From: Actomonas sp051209155
GTDB taxonomy: Bacteria > Verrucomicrobiota > Verrucomicrobiia > Opitutales > Opitutaceae
Strand: one strand, 5' to 3'
DNA: 64,000 nt
NCBI GenBank assembly: GCA_051209155.1
Contig: JBPJGB010000001.1
Shown: piece after piece, positions 44,525 through 52,409 of the stretch
How the letters are laid out: the number at the start of each line of letters is the position of its first letter
How positions within the stretch are numbered: the stretch's first letter is position 1
The notes under the pieces: generated by a model
What the model was told of the DNA's origin: nothing
The model's input: the letters and a program-made list of their open reading frames with translations, nothing else
The model's database searches: none
Made by a program: the position numbers and the translations under genes

Positions 44525-46957
44525 TCAACCCTCCGTCCGCGCGCTGAAACGTTGCTCCGGATCCAGGACGCGTTGAACCGCCTTTTCGATTTCCGAACGA
44601 TGTGGCGACTGGACCGCGGTGGCGGTGGTGCCGCGCAAGGTCTGCCACGTGATGCCCCACTCAAAGAACCGGGTTGCCGTCTCCACCGACAAGTCGCCGC
44701 CGAACCAACCGTGGGCCCCGGCGCTGTGCAGGTGAACCTGTGTGCCAAAGGCCTCCAGCAACGGTGCCAAGGCAGAATGGGGCACGCGCAGGCGGTGAAG
44801 CGGTGTCGCCGCCGCCGCGAGGATCGACGGTGAGGTGGCCTTGTTTTCGGCGAGCGTTGCGCCGGGCAATTTGGCGATGCTCGCCACCAGCGTGTCCAAG
44901 GCGTCGGCGGGCGCGCTGTGCCGCACCAGCAGGCGCCGGTTGAGGCCGTCGATATCGACCGCTTCGGGCAAGGTGGGGCTGTTGGCGAGGCGCGGCAGGA
45001 GGGCGGACAATGCGGTCGGATCCGCGAACGGGATCGCATGCGTGATCGTGGCTTCCGGCCGCGGCACGACTTTGAGCGTGATCTCGGTGAGCACGCCGTA
45101 GTGGCCGGCGGAGCCGACGAGGAACTTCGGCACGTCGAAGCCGGCGACGTTTTTCACCACCCGGCTGCCGACGGTGAGGGCTTGGCCGGTCCCGTCGATG
45201 AAGGTCAGGCCGAGCACGGCGTCGCGCACCCGACCACGCGCGAAACTGGCCGGGCCGTTGAGGTTGGCGGCAACCGTGCCGCCGAGCGTCGCGCCGAGGT
45301 CGGCGAAGGGCGGGTCGAATCCGAGGCACTGGCCCGATGCCGCGAGGGTGTCGTTGATCTCGCGCAGCGTTGTGCCGGCGAGAGCGGTGAGCACAAACTC
45401 GGCCGGTTCGTATGCGGTGATGCCGGTCAGTTGGCGGAGTGAGACGAGCTCGCCGTCGAAGCCGTCGCTGAGCGCGGGTTTCGTGCGCGCGCCGACTGGT
45501 AGCAGCCGCGGGGTGTCGCGAACGAGGTCGGCGAGCTCGGTGAGGGAGCCCGGTTCGGCGGAGGGCTTTGGGTCGGGCCGTTCCGGCGGGAGCAGCTTCC
45601 CGGGATTGGCAATGCCGTCCGGATCGTAGGCACGGTGCAGGCGATGAAAGAACGCGGTTTCGGCGGGGCCGAACATGCGTTCGACGTAGGGCCGTTTTTC
45701 GAGACCGACGCCGTGTTCGCCGGTGATCGAACCGCCAAGCTCGAGACAGGCTTCGAGGATCTGGCCGGAGAGGTGTTCGGCGCGGTCGTGGGCGCCGGGT
45801 TCGCGGGCGTCGTGCAGCAGGTTGGGGTGGATGTTGCCGTCGCCCGCGTGGCAAATGTTGGCGACCCGCATGCCGGCGGCGGAGGCGAGTTCGCCGATGC
45901 GACGCAGTGCTTCGCCGAGATGGCGGCGCGGGACGACACAGTCCTGCACCATGTTGCTGGGTGCGAGTCGGCCATAGGCGCTGTAAGCGCTCTTGCGGAC
46001 CTTCCAGATGCGAGCCCGTTCGGTGGCGTCGCGGGCACTGACGAGTCCGGTCGTGGCGCTGGCGCGCAACACGCTTTCGAGGCGCGGGCGTTCCGCGGCG
46101 ACGATGGGCGCGGGGCCGTCGAGCTCGATCAGGAGCAGGGCGTTGCAGTCCGGCGGATAGTCAATCGGCACGACTGGGCGCACGGCTTCGATGGTCAACT
46201 CATCCATCAGCTCGATCGCGACGGGCACGATACCGGCGGCGATGATGGCGGAGACGGCGTGGCCGGCGGCCTCGGCGCTGCGGAAGCCGGCCAGCACGGT
46301 GTGGACGCCGTCGGTGATGGGGAGGAGGTTCAGAGTGATTTCGAGGGCGACGCCGAAGAGGCCCTCATTGCCGACAAAGAGTCCGGTCCAGTCGGGACCG
46401 ATGGTGTCGCGCGTGTCTCCGCCCCAGGTCACGACCTCGCCGGTGGCGAGCACGGCTTTGAGGCCGAGCACGTGGTTGGAGGTCATGCCGTGTTTCAGGC
46501 AGTGGGCACCGCCGGCGTTGAAGCCCACGTTGCCGCCGAGCGTGCAGACGGGTTGGCTCGACGGATCGGGCGCGTAGAAGAGGCCGTGCGGCGCGGCGGC
46601 GGCGGTGAGGTTGAGGTTCACCACACCCGGCTCGACGACGGCGATGCGTTGGTTCGGATCGAGACGAAGGATGCGGTTGAGTCGGGTGGTGACGATGGCG
46701 ATGCCGCCCTCGACGGGGGTGGCGCCCGCGCAGAGCCCGGTGCCGCTGCCGCGCACGGTGAAGGGCACGCCCTCGGCGCGACACCAGCGCACGGTCGCGA
46801 TCAGTTCTTCGGCGGTGTGCGGGGTAACGACCGCGACGGCGCGCTGGCGGTAGGCGGTCTGGGCGTCGGCGTCGTAGGTGGCCCGGGTGGCGTCGTCGAT
46901 GGCGACACGGTTGTCGGGAAGCTGGGAACGGAGGCGCTGAAGGGCAGGGGACGACAC
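44525..46957 (-). CDS. Fused GlcD-GlcE-type FAD-linked oxidase
   Basis: About 810 residues from a GTG at 46957 (an upstream TTG at 47008 is less likely). The first 465 residues are a full GlcD/FAD-linked oxidase: an FAD-binding-4 domain with VRGSGTGLCAGATPVEGG and PVCTLGGNVGFNAGGAHC, and a FAD-oxidase C domain ending NICHAGDGNIHPNLL and GEHGVGLEKRPYVERMF. The remaining 345 residues are a second FAD-binding-4 module like GlcE (LGATLGGTVAANLNGPASFA, then RDAVLGLTFIDGTG and SRVVKNVAGFDVPK). Glycolate oxidase normally has GlcD, GlcE and the Fe-S protein GlcF as separate chains. GlcF is not in the window. Glycolate or a related 2-hydroxyacid is the likely substrate. Confidence 0.85.
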   Translation of the reverse strand: MSSPALQRLRSQLPDNRVAIDDATRATYDADAQTAYRQRAVAVVTPHTAEELIATVRWCRAEGVPFTVRGSGTGLCAGATPVEGGIAIVTTRLNRILRLDPNQRIAVVEPGVVNLNLTAAAAPHGLFYAPDPSSQPVCTLGGNVGFNAGGAHCLKHGMTSNHVLGLKAVLATGEVVTWGGDTRDTIGPDWTGLFVGNEGLFGVALEITLNLLPITDGVHTVLAGFRSAEAAGHAVSAIIAAGIVPVAIELMDELTIEAVRPVVPIDYPPDCNALLLIELDGPAPIVAAERPRLESVLRASATTGLVSARDATERARIWKVRKSAYSAYGRLAPSNMVQDCVVPRRHLGEALRRIGELASAAGMRVANICHAGDGNIHPNLLHDAREPGAHDRAEHLSGQILEACLELGGSITGEHGVGLEKRPYVERMFGPAETAFFHRLHRAYDPDGIANPGKLLPPERPDPKPSAEPGSLTELADLVRDTPRLLPVGARTKPALSDGFDGELVSLRQLTGITAYEPAEFVLTALAGTTLREINDTLAASGQCLGFDPPFADLGATLGGTVAANLNGPASFARGRVRDAVLGLTFIDGTGQALTVGSRVVKNVAGFDVPKFLVGSAGHYGVLTEITLKVVPRPEATITHAIPFADPTALSALLPRLANSPTLPEAVDIDGLNRRLLVRHSAPADALDTLVASIAKLPGATLAENKATSPSILAAAATPLHRLRVPHSALAPLLEAFGTQVHLHSAGAHGWFGGDLSVETATRFFEWGITWQTLRGTTATAVQSPHRSEIEKAVQRVLDPEQRFSARTEG

Positions 46958-47079
46958 GGGAGAAGAGCTGAAACTCAAAAATGCTGAAAAGCTGAAATAG
47001 AGAAGCAAGGCGGGGTGGCGAAGGCGATGCGCGATTGGGGAGGTTGACCGCGGGCGCGGGCTCGGCTTGGACTGGGAGC

Positions 47080-47760
47080 ATGCGAGCCGACGAGTTTTTT
47101 GCGCTGCCCCCTTCGCTGCAGGCTTTTGCCGCCCACTTTGCGGCCGAAGCGCCGGTGTGGGAATGGGTCGGCGCGATCAAAGGCGCGTTGGCGGACCTGA
47201 AAGGCAACACGGCGGAGCGGGACCTGCCGCCCGGCGTGGTGGTGGAGGGGGAGGTATGGCTCGACCCGAGCGTGAAGCTGCCCGGTCAGGCGACGCTGAT
47301 CGGCCCGTCATACATCGGCGCGGGCACGGAGATCCGTCCGGGTGCCTTTGTGCGCGGCAATGTCATCGTCGGCGCCGGGTGCGTGCTGGGGAACAGTTGT
47401 GAGTTTAAGAACTGCCTGCTGATGGATGGCGTGCAGGTCCCGCACTTTAGCTACGTGGGCGACTCGGTGCTGGGCAACGGCGCCCATCTCGCCGCGGGCG
47501 TCGTGCTTTCCAATCTGCGCCTCGATCAATCTCCCGTGCTCGTCCGGCTGCCGGACCGCGTGGTGGAGACCGGACTGCGCAAGATGGGCGCGATTTTGGG
47601 CGATGCGGCCGAGGTCGGTTGCAATGCCGTGCTCCAACCGGGCACCCTGCTCGGCAAACGCGCGTTGGTCATGCCGACGCTGGCCTTCGGCGGCTACCTG
47701 CCGGCCGGGCACTTCGCAAAAGCACGCACCAGCCTTGCGGTCATCCCCCGTCGCGACTGA
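47080..47760 (+). CDS. Left-handed beta-helix acyl/nucleotidyltransferase-like protein
   Basis: The 226-residue protein has an N-terminal helix region and then hexapeptide repeats (VVVEGEVWLDPSVKLPGQAT, YIGAGTEIRPGAFVRGNVIV, GAGCVLGNSCEFKNCLLMDG) that form a left-handed beta-helix as in the C-terminal half of GlmU. No nucleotidyltransferase domain with GxGTRM is present, so this looks like the helix domain alone. Such proteins are often annotated as UDP-GlcNAc diphosphorylase-like; the reaction is unknown. ATG at 47080 is preceded by GGGAG at good spacing. It is divergent from the fused oxidase and followed by the motility operon promoter. Confidence 0.75.
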   Translation: MRADEFFALPPSLQAFAAHFAAEAPVWEWVGAIKGALADLKGNTAERDLPPGVVVEGEVWLDPSVKLPGQATLIGPSYIGAGTEIRPGAFVRGNVIVGAGCVLGNSCEFKNCLLMDGVQVPHFSYVGDSVLGNGAHLAAGVVLSNLRLDQSPVLVRLPDRVVETGLRKMGAILGDAAEVGCNAVLQPGTLLGKRALVMPTLAFGGYLPAGHFAKARTSLAVIPRRD

Positions 47761-47885
47761 GGAGGACCCTTCTCGGCAAGGTTTTCGCCGCCTCTCGGCA
47801 ATTCCTGCCGCTTGCCCCCCGGGGGAATTCCCTCGGTCGGCTTTTGGTGTGCTTGAATAAAATATGAAATTTTTAAAACGCTCAT

Positions 47886-47910
47886 AGCGAATAGGTAACA
47901 GGCTATCGCT
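47886..47910. promoter_or_regulatory. Imperfect inverted repeat upstream of the flhF promoter
   Basis: AGCGAATAG and CTATCGCT form arms differing by one inserted base around GTAACAGG, just upstream of the sigma-54 -24 element. It may be a binding site for an activator, though it is closer to the promoter than most enhancer sites. Confidence 0.25.
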
Positions 47911-47915
47911 GGTTC

Positions 47916-47933
47916 TTGGCACGTGGGTTGCGA
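47916..47933 (+). promoter_or_regulatory. Sigma-54 (RpoN) promoter of the motility operon
   Basis: TTGGCACG, four bases, then TTGCGA matches the -24/-12 consensus nearly perfectly; the GG (47918-47919) and GC (47930-47931) are exactly 10 bp apart. With -12 at 47931 the start site falls near 47943, only about 3 bases before the flhF ATG at 47946. Confidence 0.8.
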
Positions 47934-47945
47934 TCAAGACCGCCG

Positions 47946-49106
47946 ATGGCACAAACCAACCTCAACACTCAGGCTCAACCGGGCGCCACCTACCGCCTGG
48001 TCGTGCACTCCGCCCAAGAGGCGGTCGACACGATTCGCCGTGAGCTGGGGCCGACCGCCCGGGTGTTGTCTGTTCGCAATCTGCCCAACTCCGGCCTCAA
48101 GGGTCTGTTCTCCCGGCCGCAGATCGAGGTTGTTGCCGAATTGCCCGCCGCGGAGGAGGCCGAGCCCGCCCCCGCCACGATCGCCGAGGTCCCGGCCCCG
48201 GCTGCCAATCAAGCCGCGACCCACTCGGTGGCCGGCACTTACGGCCAGGCCCGCGATGCGGCCACGGGGGACACGCCGGCCGACGCCAACGCCCGCACCC
48301 GTCGCCCGGCGGTGGGTATCGAGGCCGATGACTTTTACGCCGGACCGGAACGCAAGACCGGCCGCCTCCTGCCCGACGTGCTGCGTCGCGGTGGGTTCTC
48401 CGACATCATGATGGCCCGCCTGCAGGGCAGCCCGCGCTGGCGCGACATCGAGCAGCGTCCGCTGCACGAGGCGCTCAGCCACATCGGTGAGGAGCTGCGC
48501 GAGGTCGCCACCGCGCCGAAGCGTCGCCTGCTCACCGATCGCGTGGCCTTCCTCGGGCTCGCCGGCACCGGCCGCACCACCGCGCTGAGCAAGTGGCTGT
48601 CGCATCAAGTTTTTCAAAAAGGCCGCACCGGCTCCGTCGCCAAGGTGGAGTTTGACCGGCCCAATCCCGCCGATGGTCTCGCGGTTTTCTGCGAGGCGCT
48701 CGGCGTCAACCTCATGCACGTCGACGGCACCGCGCCGCTGCGCGAGCAGAACCGCAATCAGGACTTCCTGCTCGCCGATCTGCCCAGCCTGCGTCTCGGC
48801 CGCCAGCAAGACGAGCATCTCGCCGACTTCCTCGACCAGAGCGGTTTCACCAGCCGCGTTCTCGTGCTGCACGCGCTGCACGATCGCGCCGCTCTGCAGT
48901 CGGCATACTCCGTGGGACGCGAGCTTGGTGCGACCCACGTTGTCTTCACTCACGTCGACGAGCTCGCCCACTGGGGCAAGCTCTGGGACTTCCTGCTCGA
49001 GGGCGCGGTCACGCCGCTCTTCCTCGGCACCGGTCCCAGCCTCGTCGGAGAACTCGAAACCGAAGCGGTGGACGCTCTGCTCCGCCGCACCATCCCGGGA
49101 GCCTGA
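47946..49106 (+). CDS. flhF: FlhF-like flagellar SRP-family protein with degenerate GTPase motifs
   Basis: The 386-residue protein follows FlhF order: an N-terminal B domain (YRLVVHSAQEAVDTIRRELG, ARVLSVRNLP), a Pro/Ala-rich linker (70-125), a helical N domain (135-195) and an SRP-type G domain. The P-loop is GLAGTGRTT (204-212), with Arg where SRP GTPases have the essential Lys. The DTAGR motif is absent (the equivalent region reads LLADLPSLRLG). THVDE (335-339) corresponds to TKxDE. It therefore probably binds GTP poorly or not at all. FlhF sets flagellum position. Context is fliA, motA and motB downstream, all on the plus strand behind a sigma-54 promoter. No FlhG gene follows. Confidence 0.8.
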   Translation: MAQTNLNTQAQPGATYRLVVHSAQEAVDTIRRELGPTARVLSVRNLPNSGLKGLFSRPQIEVVAELPAAEEAEPAPATIAEVPAPAANQAATHSVAGTYGQARDAATGDTPADANARTRRPAVGIEADDFYAGPERKTGRLLPDVLRRGGFSDIMMARLQGSPRWRDIEQRPLHEALSHIGEELREVATAPKRRLLTDRVAFLGLAGTGRTTALSKWLSHQVFQKGRTGSVAKVEFDRPNPADGLAVFCEALGVNLMHVDGTAPLREQNRNQDFLLADLPSLRLGRQQDEHLADFLDQSGFTSRVLVLHALHDRAALQSAYSVGRELGATHVVFTHVDELAHWGKLWDFLLEGAVTPLFLGTGPSLVGELETEAVDALLRRTIPGA

Positions 49107-49111
49107 CCACG

Positions 49112-49459
49112 ATGCGCACCGTCATGCTCTGGGGTGGGTTCACCGGGTTTTTCCTCGCCGCTGTCGCTGGATTCACCGCCGACCGTCCGCTGGATCTCAT
49201 CCTGCGTGATGCCGCGATCGCCTGCCTCGCCGGCGCCTGGCTGCTGCGCTGGTGGTGGTCGCAACTCGAGCGGGCCCTGACCGAGACCTTGGAAATCCGT
49301 CGCCGCCTTGCCGAAGAGGAGGCCGCCGCTGAGGCCGCCGCCCAAGAGAAAAAGGATGCCGCCGCCCTGGCCTCCAAAACCGCCTCCCGCCGGGAAGCCG
49401 CCAACCCCGCGCTTGCCCGTTCGTCCGCCGCCGCCCCCGCCATGCCTGCCCGCACCTGA
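49112..49459 (+). CDS. Small membrane protein of the motility operon, unknown function
   Basis: The 115-residue protein has two hydrophobic segments (VMLWGGFTGFFLAAVAGF and LILRDAAIACLAGAWLLRWW), then a charged helix (LERALTETLEIRRRLAEEEA, AAAEAAAQEKKDAAALA) and a Pro/Ala/Arg tail, all probably cytosolic. It starts 5 bp after flhF and ends 34 bp before fliA, the place where flhG usually stands, but it has no resemblance to FlhG (no P-loop ATPase). No family is recognised. Confidence 0.6.
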   Translation: MRTVMLWGGFTGFFLAAVAGFTADRPLDLILRDAAIACLAGAWLLRWWWSQLERALTETLEIRRRLAEEEAAAEAAAQEKKDAAALASKTASRREAANPALARSSAAAPAMPART

Positions 49460-49493
49460 GTCCCTTCAACCTTTTTGAACCCACCCACCCGCC

Positions 49494-50285
49494 ATGAACA
49501 ACGCCGCTCTCAAACACGTCCCGGAAGCCCCCAAAGCCTCATCCGCGTGGCGCGTCTACTCCGGGGTGACCGGCCCCGTCGACGAGTCTGAACTCATCGA
49601 ACGTCACCTCCCGCTCGTCCGCAACGTCGTCGATCGCATCAAGATTCACCTGCCCGCGCACGTGGAGGTGGAGGACCTCTACAGCGTCGGCGTCACCGGT
49701 CTCATCGCGGCGGTCAACCGTTTCGATCCGGAGCAGGGTCACACCTTCGCCGCCTACGCCACCACCCGCATCCGTGGCGCCGTGCTTGACGAGCTGCGTC
49801 GCCTCGACTGGTGCCCGCGCCGCGCTCGCGCCAAGGCCCGCAAGATCCGCAACGCCATCACCGAGGTGGAGCAAAAGGTCGGCCGCGCCGCCACCGACGA
49901 AGAGGTGCGCGAACACCTCGGCCTCGAGCCCAAGGAATTTGCCCGCTGGCAGGAGGAGATCCGCCCGATCAGCTTCGTGCCGATCGATCAGCCCCTCGAG
50001 GACGAGGAAAGCTCCGGCGGCACCCTGCACGACCTCATTGCCGACGATCAGGCCGAGGACGTTTGCGCCAACATGGAGAAGGACGAGCTGCTCAAGATGG
50101 TCGCCGACCGCATCGAGCAACTGCCCGACGTGCAGAAGAAGGTCCTCGCCATGTATTACTTTGAAAACATGCGCCTCGCGGAAATCGCCGCCGTGTTCGG
50201 CCTCACCGAGTCCCGCATCTGCCAGATTCACGGCCAAGCCATTCTCGGTCTGCGCTCCTGGATCCAACGCGCCCGCAACCGCTGA
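49494..50285 (+). CDS. fliA: RNA polymerase sigma factor FliA (sigma-28)
   Basis: The 263-residue protein has regions 2, 3 and 4 of sigma-28 factors: RHLPLVRNVVDRIKIHLPAH, DLYSVGVTGLIAAVNRFDPE, FAAYATTRIRGAVLDELRRL and DWCPRRARAKARKI, then ADRIEQLPDVQKKVLAMYYF and LAEIAAVFGLTESRICQIHG. It directs transcription of late flagellar genes. It lies inside a sigma-54-led operon, consistent with a hierarchy in which RpoN turns on fliA. The start MNNAALKHVP gives a leader of about 30 residues before region 2. Confidence 0.95.
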   Translation: MNNAALKHVPEAPKASSAWRVYSGVTGPVDESELIERHLPLVRNVVDRIKIHLPAHVEVEDLYSVGVTGLIAAVNRFDPEQGHTFAAYATTRIRGAVLDELRRLDWCPRRARAKARKIRNAITEVEQKVGRAATDEEVREHLGLEPKEFARWQEEIRPISFVPIDQPLEDEESSGGTLHDLIADDQAEDVCANMEKDELLKMVADRIEQLPDVQKKVLAMYYFENMRLAEIAAVFGLTESRICQIHGQAILGLRSWIQRARNR

Positions 50286-50330
50286 GCGTTCGGCTCCATC
50301 TTTCGCCAGCCTTAACCCTCTTTTCCGGCC

Positions 50331-51194
50331 ATGCTCATCATCGTTGGTTCACTTATCGTCTTCATCTCGACGATTGGCGGTTTCATGATCGCCGGCGGCA
50401 ACCCGATGGTGCTGCTGCACGTGTCGGAGTTTGTCGTCATTCTCGGTGTCGCGCTGGGCGTGCTCATCATCGCGTCGCCGGGTCACATCATGAAGGAAAT
50501 CATTCACAAGGTTCTCGTCGCGCTGAAGGGCGGGGGACCTTCCAAGAGTGATTACGAGGACATCCTCAAGCTGCTCTACGAGATCTTCATGGTCGGTCGC
50601 CGCAACGGTCTCATCGCGCTCGAAGAGCACGTCATGAACCCGACGGAGAGTTCCATTTTTCAGCGTTATCCCGGTTTCACCGCCGATCACGAGCGCATGA
50701 GCTTCCTGCTCAACGGCCTCAAGCCGATCATCGACGGCAAGATCAAACCCGACCAACTCGAGGAGCTCATGTATGGTGAGCTCGAGGCGCGCGGGGAGGA
50801 GAAGGAGCACCCGGTGCACCTCCTCCAGCTCGTCGGCGACTCCCTCCCGGGCATTGGCATCGTCGCGGCGGTGTTGGGCATCATCAACACGATGTCCGCC
50901 ATCTCCGACGGTCCCGAGGTGGTGGGCGAACGCGTGGCCGCGGCGCTCACCGGCACGCTGCTCGGCATCTTTGTGGCCTACGGGTTTGTGAATCCCTTGG
51001 CCAACCGCGTGAAGTTCAACAACAGCTCCGAGATGCAGGTGCTCAACTGCATCCTCGCCGCCGTCGCCGCCTTCGCCAAGGGGCTCGCGCCGCTCACCGC
51101 GGTGGAGATCGCGCGTCGCACCCTGGACTCCTCCGTCCAACCCGACGGCGAGCAACTCGAGGAAACCCTCAAGTCGCTGCCGTCGCCCAAGTAA
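50331..51194 (+). CDS. motA: Flagellar motor stator protein MotA
   Basis: The 287-residue protein has four helices as in MotA: LIIVGSLIVFISTIGGFMIA and EFVVILGVALGVLIIASPG at the start, a cytosolic loop with charged residues that touch the rotor (about 80-165), then GDSLPGIGIVAAVLGIINTM and LTGTLLGIFVAYGFVNPLAN. The two Pro residues in these last helices match those needed for torque generation. It forms the proton- or sodium-driven stator with MotB, encoded 9 bp downstream. Confidence 0.95.
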   Translation: MLIIVGSLIVFISTIGGFMIAGGNPMVLLHVSEFVVILGVALGVLIIASPGHIMKEIIHKVLVALKGGGPSKSDYEDILKLLYEIFMVGRRNGLIALEEHVMNPTESSIFQRYPGFTADHERMSFLLNGLKPIIDGKIKPDQLEELMYGELEARGEEKEHPVHLLQLVGDSLPGIGIVAAVLGIINTMSAISDGPEVVGERVAAALTGTLLGIFVAYGFVNPLANRVKFNNSSEMQVLNCILAAVAAFAKGLAPLTAVEIARRTLDSSVQPDGEQLEETLKSLPSPK

Positions 51195-51203
51195 TCCCCG
51201 GCC

Positions 51204-52007
51204 ATGGCCAAGCGCAAAAAGAAGAAGGGGGGCGGTCACCACGGTGGCGCCTGGAAAGTGGCCTACGCCGACTTCGTGACGGCGATGATGGCGCTCTTCA
51301 TGGTGCTGTGGATCTCGGCCCAGGACGAAAAGATCCTGCTCGCGACCTCCCGCTATTTTCAGTCGCCCTTCAACTCACCGATGGACGCCACCACCGGTAT
51401 CCTGCCTTTCGATACCAATCAGCCCACCAAGTCGAGCAGCAGCTCCAAGAGCGAGGACGGCGCCGGGCCGAACCAAAGCACCTCCGACGCCCGCACCATC
51501 GACCTGCAGTTCCTCAACTCGGTCGCGAAGGACTTCTACCGGCTGCTGCACCTGGACGAAAATTTCGCCAACCGGCCGATCGACATCCAGGTCACCTCCG
51601 ACGGTCTGCGCATCACCCTGTTTGATCGCGAGAGTCAGCCGCTCTTCATCGACAACACGGCCGATTTCACGGAGTGGGGGACCTTTGTGATTCAAGGCCT
51701 CGCCTGGGTCATCGACCGCCACAAGTTCAACGTCGTCATCGAAGGCCACACCAAGGCCGGCCTCGAGTTTCCCGACGAAACCTACACGCCGTGGGAACTC
51801 TCCAGCGACCGCGCCAATGCCGCGCGTCGCGCGCTCGTGCACTACGCCGTCGAAGGCAAGCTCATCGAACGCGTCTCCGGCTTTGCGGCGACCCGCGCGC
51901 TGCCCGACGTGCCGCCCGAAGACGAGAGCAACCAGCGTGTGTCCTTCAGCCTCACGGTCGGCACCCGCGCCCGCCGCGGCGAATCCCCCGTTTCCTATTC
52001 CGAATGA
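51204..52007 (+). CDS. motB: Flagellar motor stator protein MotB
   Basis: The 267-residue protein begins with a Lys-rich cytosolic tail (MAKRKKKKGGGHHGG), one helix with the ion-carrying Asp (WKVAYADFVTAMMALFMVLW), a periplasmic plug/linker with Ser-rich segment (KSSSSSKSEDGAG) and an OmpA-type peptidoglycan-binding domain (FNVVIEGHTKAGL, WELSSDRANAARRALV and NQRVSFSLTV). It anchors the stator to the wall. The stop overlaps the ATG of a small downstream gene (ATGA). Confidence 0.93.
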   Translation: MAKRKKKKGGGHHGGAWKVAYADFVTAMMALFMVLWISAQDEKILLATSRYFQSPFNSPMDATTGILPFDTNQPTKSSSSSKSEDGAGPNQSTSDARTIDLQFLNSVAKDFYRLLHLDENFANRPIDIQVTSDGLRITLFDRESQPLFIDNTADFTEWGTFVIQGLAWVIDRHKFNVVIEGHTKAGLEFPDETYTPWELSSDRANAARRALVHYAVEGKLIERVSGFAATRALPDVPPEDESNQRVSFSLTVGTRARRGESPVSYSE

Positions 52008-52273
52008 AGTCCTTTCTCTCCGGCCGCCCCTCGGCCTCTGTGCCGTCCCTCAAACCCTTGCTGGAAAAACCGGCGGCCCATCGTGGTGTGAGTGCCCAAA
52101 CCTCGGCCGCGGGGGCCGGTGGTGGATCGCGTGCTCCCATGGGAGGGGGCGGTCACGCGCATGAGCCGACCGTGGAGTGCGTCAAACAAGGCGACAAGGT
52201 CACCCACCTCATCGTGACCTGCGCCTGTGGCGAACGCATCGAGATCGACTGCCTCTACGCCGGCCCGGCCTGA
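52004..52273 (+). CDS. Small Cys-rich protein translationally coupled to motB
   Basis: The 89-residue protein starts in the ATGA overlap with motB. The first 50 residues are Ser/Ala/Gly-rich and probably disordered; the rest is a compact module VECVKQGDKVTHLIVTCACG followed by ERIEIDCLYAGPA, with Cys at 59, 73, 75 and 83. The CxC plus two flanking Cys suggests a small zinc or Fe-S site or a disulfide module. No signal peptide is seen. No known family is recognised; the coupling to motB suggests a role in stator or flagellar assembly. Confidence 0.65.
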   Translation: MKSFLSGRPSASVPSLKPLLEKPAAHRGVSAQTSAAGAGGGSRAPMGGGGHAHEPTVECVKQGDKVTHLIVTCACGERIEIDCLYAGPA

Positions 52274-52409
52274 TGAGCAGCACCAAGGTGGACGCCGGCC
52301 CTCGGGACGGCGAGATGACGGTGGCCCCGCGCGGCCCGTGCGCGGCGCGGTTGATTCTTCGTAGGGCTCTCTTGCCATTAACGTAAATCGGGGGCGAACT
52401 TTGCGTCCG

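Noticed and set aside
47080..47760. Full GlmU
   Set aside because: Only the beta-helix half is present; the nucleotidyltransferase domain is missing, so the name was not used.
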